Assembly (NCBI GenBank): GCA_011503125.2 | Contig: WWBZ02000073.1 | Location: forward strand, 2,294,001 to 2,358,000 | Source: Botryosphaeria dothidea | Taxonomy: Eukaryota; Ascomycota; Dothideomycetes; Botryosphaeriales; Botryosphaeriaceae | Direction of reading: 5' to 3' | Length of the DNA: 64,000 nucleotides | Part shown: one piece after another, positions 55,756 through 64,000 of the stretch | Layout of the letters: each line of letters begins with the position of its first letter | Position numbering within the stretch: the stretch's first letter is position 1 | The notes under the pieces: model-generated | What the model saw: only the letters and a program-made list of their open reading frames with translations | Told to the model about the DNA's origin: nothing | Database searches by the model: none | Program-made: the position numbers and the translations under genes

Positions 55756-56406
55756 CGAGTGTTGGGCTTGTTTCCTGAGAAGCGCGGGACGCGGGATGAA
55801 AAGACGAGTAAAAGCCGGGTGAGCAGACTGAGTTTGGGCTAACAGCGGGACGGTCCGAGGCAGTAGCAAGGACCGATGGAAGGCTTTCGATGACGTGCAG
55901 CACCGCTGAGGACGAGAGATCGCGACCGCTGGTCCCTGACTGCGTGAGTGCTGGGATGGCTGCCGGTGGTACTTTTGGCGCCGAAGGACCGTCCGGCTCC
56001 CTGGTGTTTGGGCAGAGTTTGCTAGAAGACAGAGAGCGTTCGGGTTTTGAGCACGACAAGCCGTGGTGTATTGCTGACTCGTCGCGGATAGATGATGGGA
56101 GAAGCTTGGGAGAGTGAGGCGACAAGAGGGCGGTTGGCTGGTTGGTTGTTATCTCGGCGGGCCACTGATTGTGATGCATCCCAACCGAGTCAGCCATGGA
56201 CCCACTTCCCCGCATTGCCATGGCCCCCCGGGAGGCCTCCGTTCAGCGCCTTCTCCAGAGCATTACGGGTTGCTCCACGCCAATGCCGAACCAGCTTCTT
56301 TGGCCGGAGGTTGCTCCGCCTTTCGGCGCTCTATACTGCACAGCGCACATCATCTGCACCATTGGTTTGTAAGACGAGTCCACGCGAACATCGACTCGAC
56401 ATGCTG
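55756..56406. promoter_or_regulatory. Upstream region of the Zn2Cys6 gene
   Basis: 651 bp between the regulator start and the stop of the MFS permease, both on minus. GC-rich, with an open frame in another phase that has no domain. Contains the regulator promoter and the permease 3' UTR. Confidence 0.4.
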
Positions 56407-58224
56407 CTATGTAGTGTACTTGAATCCCTTCTGCTCAAAGTCCGTCAAGTCAAGCAAAAGCTCAAGTGCCTCCTCGTCAGTTTCCGCACAACCCTCGGAA
56501 CGCTTGTTCTGAAACACGCAAAGCCTCCAGTACGCACAGATCAAGCCAATGCAGACGCAGTAACAGACGATCATGGCAACCACGCCCCCCGTATATTCTG
56601 GCGCTTGGTTGGCTCTGAAAGTCTGTGGCCCGATCAGATTGCCTACAGCGTAGCCAATGTACAGAATTGCGAAAACGACCGTCTTCTTGGTACTTCCCGC
56701 TGTGTTGGCCTGAGCGAGGCCGATCCCGACAACGTAGGGGCCAAAGTATGTGTATAGCTAAGACCGTCATTAGCATTCGACAAATCGCTTGGCCTTGGGG
56801 CTTACCAGATATATGCCAACCATCTGCCCTCCAATGTTGTCACGGGGAACAGCATACACCACGGCAGTACCAATGATGGGTACAATACACGCAGCTACGG
56901 TGACAAGACAACGTCGATTTGCCCATTTGGCACCTGCATATGAGAAGACGAATGCAGAGATGGTGCTCATGACTCCTGTCGGCATACTGAGCAAGGAAGC
57001 ATCGACCGAGGAGAACCCGAGGTTCGAAATCATAATGCTGTTGAAGGTCGTCAGACCGCCGTTGGGGATGTTGATTGCGATATTGAAAAAGAAGATAATC
57101 CCTGGGAAGCGTGAGTGAGGAGCCCATCAGGCAATTCCCGCATAACCCTACATGTTTTTGGGTCAACGAACGCCTCCTTGGCCTGAGCCCATTTCCACTC
57201 CTTGTTGGCAACACCCGTCTTGTTTGTGGCAACACGTTTCACCAGATGGTATTTCTCCTCGCTGCTGAGGAATGCGGCTTCCATTGGGGTAGCGGGCAGC
57301 ATGACCATGACGAACACGGACCAAGTAAAGGTGACGGACCCTCGAACATCAAGCTTATATTAGCATTGGCATATTGTGGCGAATACGGAATCATGCTCAC
57401 CGATTATCAGAAACAAGTACTGCCAGATCGCCAGATCGCCATCAATGTGCCCAATGGCCCAAGATAGAAACCCATTGATGACAGAGCTTGCCGCGGCAAA
57501 AACCAGGGCATTCCTGGGAGGTTGTTCTTCTTTCTTGTAAAACGATGCCACGATCAGTGAGATGCCGGGTACAATTATGGCCTCGAAGCAACCTGTGCTT
57601 GTGTCAGTTTCGACGGGATTACGGGGCGTGAATCTCACAAACCCATCAGAAAGCGCAGTGCCATCAGGCTGCTCCAGTTCTTGCAGGCCGCCATGAGCAA
57701 GGCCATGGTCGACCATCCCAGACTACATGCGCAAAGGAACTTGGCCGAGGGGAGCTTTTGGATCAAGTATGATGCGGGAAACATACCGGTTAATGCCTGA
57801 AAGGGTCAGCACATATAAGACCATTTTTGAATTCAAGGCTTACTCCGAGCGACAGGATTGATCCCAGCCACGAATACTGCTGTCCGACAAGATGATTGTC
57901 CGTTCGGAGTCCGTAGATGGCGGCAGTGCTCAGAGAAACTTTGTCGACGGCGCCAAAGGTTGCGGTAAGAAAGAGCTAAAGCCCCCGCGTCGTCAGCCCT
58001 CAGGCGCCTACCGGCCATGCGAATGGTAGCTCACTCACCATGGGTATCATGATCCAGTCCACCTTCCTGATCAGTTTCTTCTCCTGCTCGGGCGACAAAG
58101 GCGGGTATTCCTGGGCCTCGGCAAAAAATTGCGCAGCCTGGTCAGCGTCTTTGACAATGCCGACCTTGTGGTCGACACTTTGCCGCTCAGCGTCCATTTG
58201 GGGAGACTTTTCTTGGATTGACAT
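56407..58224 (-). CDS. MFS permease of the anion:cation symporter (Dal5) family
   Basis: Seven exons on the minus strand: 58224-58039, 57975-57844, 57796-57643, 57592-57401, 57340-57152, 57101-56806 and 56757-56407, introns 47-63 bp, phases consistent, 499 aa. After a 62-residue cytosolic N terminus ending in EKKLIRKVDWIMIPM, the first helix starts (LFLTATFGAVDKVSLSTAAI). Typical Dal5-type elements are visible: AALTGMFPASYLIQKLPSAKF, the LRFLMGCFEAIIVPG loop-helix, WWAIGH-like SWAIGHIDGDLAIWQ, TPMEAAFLSSEEKYHLVKRV, the central cytosolic loop, DPKTWIIFFFNIAINIPNG, and a final YWRLCVFQNKR. Twelve helices can be laid out. Members import allantoate, nicotinate, dipeptides or other carboxylates with protons. 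The divergent neighbour is a 5-oxoprolinase, so 5-oxoproline or a similar lactam acid is the best substrate guess. Confidence 0.9.
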
Positions 58225-58985
58225 GTGATGGTAGATTGAAGCAGTAAACCAGTGTGGAAGACAATCGGCCGGATGGACAGGTTCGGGGATTTAATGGCGG
58301 ACATAGCGGCGGCTCCGAAAGGCAGCATCTTCTCCAAGCTCGTCTTATCGTTGTCGCGGTCATTTCGGACGAGGGCGGCCAGGCACGGGCACGGGCAGGG
58401 CGGGTCCTAGGCAAATATTCTCCGGATTTGCGAAGGAAAGAGAGAGAGAGCAGAGCCGGGATCGATACAGAGGGATGGTCGTTACGGCGCGCACTAGGCC
58501 CAACGGGGAACACTAGGCGTGCATCGGGAGGATACCCCACCCGCGCAACTGGACTTATCACCATCCCTCCGCAGACGCCGCCGGGCGTGGCAACCACTGC
58601 CGCATGCACCTTCCACGCCCTCTGCGCCTCTCGCCCTGGGCCCAATGCTCTCGCTACAGCCATGTCCGGTGCCACAACATCTGAGATGCCGTTTCGGCCT
58701 GTATCGCCCTTCCCGAAATATACCCCATCTTTGGCCCAAAACGCCCGCCCATCTGACGCCATGGCTTTTGCCGACTTCTTTGCTTCGCCGAATGGCTGAT
58801 ACTGAACACGGCCGCCGTCGCGGAGCCCCATTCCTGTCGTATCGACCATCTTAGCAAGTGGGGCACGCCCATTGCGACTTCTGTGACTCCACACAAAACA
58901 TCGCCCAACACCTCTGCTCTTCATATATAATACCGCTTTCTATCCGGCTTCTCTACATTGCTTCCCAGTTTCATGGAGACAGAGG
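58225..58985. promoter_or_regulatory. Divergent upstream region, permease/5-oxoprolinase
   Basis: 761 bp between outward-facing start codons. One TGATAA site (WGATAR type, complement of 58555-58560) could bind an AreA-type nitrogen regulator; a single site is weak evidence. A purine-rich AGAGAGAGAG stretch lies at about 58439. Confidence 0.45.
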
Positions 58986-61900
58986 ATGAACATGGCAGCA
59001 GTGACAACACGACAGCCGGTGAAGATTGCGATCGGTAGGAGCTCACCCAAAACATTGGCAACAACGTATTGACCATGCCATTGTTAGATAGAGGAGGAAC
59101 CTTTACCGACATCTGGGCCAGGCAGGAGGGCCACCCAGATATCGTCTTGAAGCTTCTTTCCGTCGACCCGCAGAACTACGACGATGCTCCGACAGAGGGA
59201 ATCCGCCGAGTTCTTTCCATCATCCGTGGTCAGGAAATCCCTCGTGGAACCCCGCTTCCCAAGGAGGACATCGAATTCGTCCGCATGGGCACTACAGTTG
59301 CCACCAATGCCCTGCTAGAACGCAAAGGCGCCCGCCACGCCTTGCTTGTTACCAAGGGTCTCCGCGATCTCCTCAAAATCGGCTACCAATCACGTCCGCG
59401 CCTATTCGACCTCAACATCGTGAAGCCTGATGTTCTGTATTCCGATGTCTACGAGGTAGATGAGCGTGTCACCGTTGAGGGCTTTGACGAGGATGTCTTC
59501 GGTACTCACAAGCCTACAACTGAGATTTCTGGACAACTCATCCGTACTTCAAGTGGGGACATGGTCCGCGTCATCAAGCCCCTAGACGAAGATGCAGTTG
59601 CAAGACTACTGAGAGAGCTGCGGGGCAGAGGTATTAACACGATTGCCGTTTGTTTTGCACATTCCTACATTTTCCCAGATCACGAAGCGAAATTGGGTCG
59701 GCTCGCTGCCCAAGAAGGTTTTACTCACGTCTCGCTCTCCTCTGCGGTAGCGGCAAATATGATCAAAATGGTTCCTCGTGGGAGCTCCGCATCAGCTGAT
59801 GCATATCTTACCCCGAATATCAAACAGTATCTCTCAGGCTTCAGGAAGGGCTTCGAGGGCGCCCATCTCGATGACGTTCGTACCGATTTCATGCAATCCG
59901 ATGGCGGACTCGTCAATCACAAAAGCTTCAGCGGACTCAAGGGAATTCTTTCTGGTCCAGCCGGTGGAGTCGTCGGCTTCTCGCGTACCTGCTACAGCCC
60001 AGAGACTAAGGTGCCTATTGTTGGGTTCGACATGGGTGGTACATCTACAGATGTGAGCCGTTACGGAGGTGTTCTGGAGCATGTCTTTGAGACAACTACG
60101 GCCGGAGTCACCATTCAGTCTCCCCAACTTGATATCAACACCGTGGCCGCCGGAGGCGGGTCAATGCTGTTTTTCCGTAACGGTCTCTTCGTTGTTGGCC
60201 CAGAATCAGCAAGTGCACATCCAGGGCCCGCCTGTTACCGCAAAGGCGGCCCATTAACCATCACTGATGCCAACCTTTTTCTTGGAAGGCTCATACCTGA
60301 CTTTTTCCCTCGAATTTTTGGAGAGCACGAGAACAAACCCCTGGATTCCGAGATCGTTAAGCAAAAGTTTGCTGGATTGACAAAGAAGATCAACGCAGAG
60401 ACGGGACAAACCCTGACTCCAGAAGAAGCGGCGTATGGATTCCTCGACGTAGCCAACGAGTCCATGTGCAGGCCAATCAGGGCGCTCACAGAGGCCAAGG
60501 GCTACGAAATTGGTAGGCAACTTCAAACCAACTATAATTTTAGTGCTGACAGACCCAAGGAAAGCACCACCTTGCAGTTTTTGGCGGAGCCGGTGGCCAG
60601 CACGCCTGCGAAATTGCATCCAAACTCGGCATCTCGACCGCTATCGTGCACAAGTATTCTAGCATCTTGTCGGCATACGGAATGGCACTCGCCGATGTGG
60701 TTCAAGAAGCCCAGGCGCCAGTCAACGTGATTTACGCAGGGCAGATTGTGGACGAACTCAGTGAGAAGCTCGAATCTTTGCGATACACGGTGACGCAGCG
60801 GCTTGTTGGACAAGGTATCAAGGAAAGTTGCATGCACTATGAATACTATCTCAACATGAGATATCGCGGGACCGAGACAGCCATGATGATTCTCCAGCCA
60901 ATCAGTGGCAACTTCAAAGATGCTTTCTTGGAACAGCACCTTCGAGAATTTAACTTCGTGTTTCCAGATACTCGAGACATCCTGGTAGACGACGTCCGCG
61001 TTCGCGGCATTGGCAGCAGCGGATCTGTGCAGTCAGATGCGGATAGCTTGGCCCATGAACTCAAGATCACGGCTTTCTCCTTTGCAAAGGATGACATGGT
61101 TGAGAGAGTTGTATGTCTCTCTTTCGGGACCATGCCTCTTGTTATATATTGACGACGGTCCCAGGTTAAGACGTACTTCCAAAACCATGGCGAAGTTGCC
61201 ACTCCGGTTTATCTTCTTGAGAAACTCCTTCCAGGAATGAAAATTGCTGGCCCTGCAATGATCCTCGACAATACGCAGAGCATCTTGCTAGTACCGGGAT
61301 CCGAAGCCAAAATTCTCTCCGCACACGTTGTAATAGACGTGCCTCACGTTATCAAGACCGGAACATCCAGTACAACAGTCGATCCCATTCAACTCTCAAC
61401 CTTTGGTCACCGCTTCATGTCGATCGCGGAGCAAATGGGCCGCATCCTGCAGAAAACTTCGATGTCACTGAATATCAAAGAGCGACTCGATTTTTCTTGC
61501 GCTATTTTTGGTCCCGATGCCGGTCTCGTTGCAAACGCCCCTCATGTTCCCGTAAGTTACTTTCCCAGAACGATCAATACCCATTTGAATTAACATATAA
61601 ACAGGTTCATCTTGGCTCCATGAGTTACGCCGTCAAGTATCAACATGATCTGCTCAAGGACAAACTTGTCCCCGGAGACGTCCTCGTCTCAAATCACCCC
61701 GAAGCTGGAGGCGCCCATCTTCCAGATGTGACAGTAATTACTCCTGTATTCGAGCTGACTGGCAAGAGTGTGGCATTCTACGTTGCATCGCGCGGTCACC
61801 ATACAGACATCGGTGGCTTGGGAGGAACCTCGATGCCCCCCAATTCCACGGAGCTCTGGCAGGAGGGTGCTGCTATCAAGAGCTTCAAGCTGATCCATGG

Positions 61901-63149
61901 AGGAGATTTCTTCGACGAAGAAGGCATCAAGAGTATTCTGCTCGAGCCAGGAAAGTATCCCGGATGCGTTGGCAGCCGCAGACTCGACGACAATCTCTCG
62001 GATTTGAAAGCGCAAGTGGCTGCAAATAGAAAGGGAATGCTATTGATCCAAGCTCTGATGGAGGAGTACTCGCAAGAGGTTGTTCAACTCTATATGCGAG
62101 CCATTCAGGAGAATGCCGAAGTGGCGGTCCGAAGATTCCTGCAGAGAACCCGAGAGGAAAAGGGTGCACGGTTCTCCGCAGCTGACCAGATGGATAACGG
62201 ATCCGAAATCGTGCTCACGGTGAGCATAGAAGAAGACGGCTCCGCCAAGTTCGACTTCACAGGAACTGCGCCGGAAATGTACTCGAACATGAACGGACCC
62301 CCAGCGATAACCTACTCGGCAATTATCTATTGTCTGAGGTTACTCATTGGAGTCGACATACCAATGAACCAAGGTTGCCTGGCACCCATTAATGTCATCC
62401 TTCCAAAGGGTACCTTCCTGAATCCATCCCCAGGCGCCGCCGTCTGCGCTGGCAATACCCAGACATCACAGCGGGTCTGTGATGTTATCCTGAAGACATT
62501 CCAAGCGGCAGCCGCTTCGCATGGATGTATGAACTGTCTCGGCTTCTTCGGTGAAGTACAGAATCCGAGCAGTGGGGCAGAGCATTCTTTTGCCTTCGGA
62601 GAGACAATCTGCGGAGGATCTGGAGCGACAGATAATGCTGACGGTGCGGACGCGGTCCATACGCACATGACAAACACGCGGATCACGGATGTCGAAACCT
62701 TGGAGCGTCGGTATCCTGTGCTCCTCCGAGAGTTCAGTATCCGCTCCGACAGTGGTGGCAGAGGCCGCCACCGCGGCGGTTGCGGAGCCATTCGAGATAT
62801 GGAATGCCGGGCTCCGCTCAGATTCAGTGTTATCACGGAACGTCGGTCTATCGCGCCATATGGAATGGCAGGCGGCTCTGAAGCTGCAAAGGGGAAGAAC
62901 TACTGGGTCAGGAAAGTCAAGAAGGACGACGAAGAGGACTTTGAAGAGCGGTGGGTGAACATGGGTCCAAAGAACATGATAGCGATGCAGCCAGGGGATC
63001 GGTGTGTCATTTACACGCCTGGTGGGGGAGGGTGGGGCGAGCCCTGTGCTGCGAACGGAAAAGCTGCAGAGGCGGAACGAATGGTCAATTACCCGCGGGC
63101 AATGGGCAGCGTAGCAGCATGGCAAACGGCACAAGCGGAAGCTTCCTGA
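58986..63149 (+). CDS. OXP1: ATP-dependent 5-oxoprolinase (hydantoinase A/B fusion)
   Basis: Five exons: 58986-59034, 59088-60512, 60560-61110, 61165-61551 and 61605-63149; introns 53, 47, 54 and 53 bp, all phases close, 1318 aa. Exon 1 joined to exon 2 gives [17 protein letters not shown], the N-terminal nucleotide-binding signature (Asp17-Asp24). Further marks: [12 protein letters not shown] near 90, [16 protein letters not shown] near 320, the [19 protein letters not shown] segment near 390, [13 protein letters not shown] created just after intron 2, then the hydantoinase B part from about 770: [42 protein letters not shown] and a C-terminal [11 protein letters not shown]. This is a full-length eukaryotic 5-oxoprolinase, which converts 5-oxo-L-proline to L-glutamate using ATP. 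It works in glutathione-derived lactam recycling; with the divergent permease it may also use external 5-oxoproline. An ATG at 58991-region (Met3) is an alternative start. Confidence 0.93.
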
Positions 63150-64000
63150 TCATGTGTGGATGCATCATGACGGTCAAAGTACTCAATTAAATGAGATTCT
63201 TTGTTCCCGATTAAGGAGTGGGGCGATCTCCATGGCGGCGTCTTGCCTTTCGAACCGCACCTGCGATGAGCTTGCTAATGGTCTAGAAAAGCAATTGTAA
63301 GTGTTTCAGGGAACCTGCGCTTGCCGAGCACACCGATGATGTAAGTATAGTAGTCATTGAAGAGACAAGATTGGCCGGGAATAGACTATAAGGATGCAAT
63401 CTGTAATGGAGCCAATGGTACGCGGATACCTTTTTTGAATAAAAGGAAGGTCTGTTCTGTAATCGCTGGTTTCATGATGAACTGAAGGCTTTTCAATGCC
63501 TTTCCTGAATCAGATAATTTCACCTGGCTCAAGATCATCTCGACGCGGCTGGGCCCGAGAGAAAGCGGGGTGGCTATGGTGAGGGCTTCGTTTGTCATTG
63601 TTCTCAGCTCTTCTGCGTGGCGGGTCTGCTTGCGGATCGTTCTCGGCTAAGAGCCACAAGCATGTTGTTAAGCTTTATTTCCCCACAAACTTTAACTGTA
63701 ATATTGTTTGCCCTGCCTGGCAAACCCAGTGGACGCATTCCCCTCACGGCGCTTTGGAAGTTGTATGACAAAAGGACTTCAGCTGGATTTTGTTTTTAGC
63801 GCGTTAGGGATGATGATGGTGGCGGGTGTCTCGTGGAAGGCTAAGGTAATTAAAAAAAACAAGAGTCGCCTGTTCGGGATTAGCCAGACTCGCGACCGTT
63901 CATCGTCCGCCACTATCCGTCTCTCTTGTCGTCATCAGTCGGGTGTTCGGCGAGCTGCTGTTCTATTATTGAGAAATGAAGAACCACGTGATACGCACTG
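63150..64000. other. Downstream of OXP1 to window end
   Basis: 851 bp without a supported gene. The first 200 bp include probable 3' UTR. Frames are short and domain-less. An A run (AATTAAAAAAAAC) lies near 63849, and sequence after 63900 is CT/CG-mixed like a promoter, perhaps of a gene beyond the window. Confidence 0.4.

Noticed and set aside
1..64000. CRISPR arrays, bacterial operons, ribosome-binding sites, phage or virus genes
   Set aside because: Spliceosomal introns and fungal families throughout; no direct-repeat arrays or viral proteins seen.

Overview
The window is eukaryotic nuclear DNA from a filamentous ascomycete (Pezizomycotina, perhaps Dothideomycetes). Genes are split by short GT-AG introns of mostly 47-70 bp, they lie on both strands without operons, and several families are typical of these fungi: Zn2Cys6 regulator, Dal5-type MFS permease, FSH1 hydrolase, phosphate-repressible-type acid phosphatase and multicopper oxidase. 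The organism call is inference from gene structure and family content. All exon junctions were worked out by hand from splice consensus, reading phase and remembered family sequence; no alignment or RNA data was available.

Left part (1-33 kb) is sparse and housekeeping-like: a predicted N-myristoylated Cys-rich protein (305-1569), a PH-domain protein (5513-7243, minus), an Afi1/SPA-DENN polarity protein (11316-14006, minus), a divergent EF-hand protein whose first exon is only the start codon (14484-15597), an unrecognised three-exon gene (16153-17249), a 1049-aa BCAS3-type WD40 protein (19230-22379) and a polytopic membrane protein with a 24-nt micro-exon (27668-29086, minus). Gaps of 2-5 kb between them show no convincing genes.

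Middle part (33-42.5 kb) changes character: five enzymes lie close together on alternating strands: FAD aromatic monooxygenase, NAD-dependent epimerase/dehydratase-like protein, carotenoid-cleavage-family dioxygenase, alpha/beta hydrolase and aldehyde dehydrogenase. The dioxygenase carries the four iron-binding His and a Tyr/Lys pair spaced as in stilbene-cleaving enzymes. The set fits a catabolic route in which a hydroxystilbene is cut to two aromatic aldehydes, the aldehydes are oxidised to acids and the ring is hydroxylated. The dioxygenase reading frame is broken at an 11-base G run, just before the last iron ligand.

Right part (42.5-64 kb): a possible solo LTR, a secreted concanavalin-A-like protein, an FSH1-type serine hydrolase, an EF1B-gamma-like glutathione transferase with an in-frame TAG in exon 2, a seven-exon secreted acid phosphatase, a membrane-anchored multicopper oxidase, a Zn2Cys6 regulator, and a divergent pair of a Dal5-family permease and a complete 1318-aa 5-oxoprolinase, which suggests uptake and hydrolysis of 5-oxoproline or a related lactam.

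No tRNA, rRNA, CRISPR array or intact transposon was recognised.
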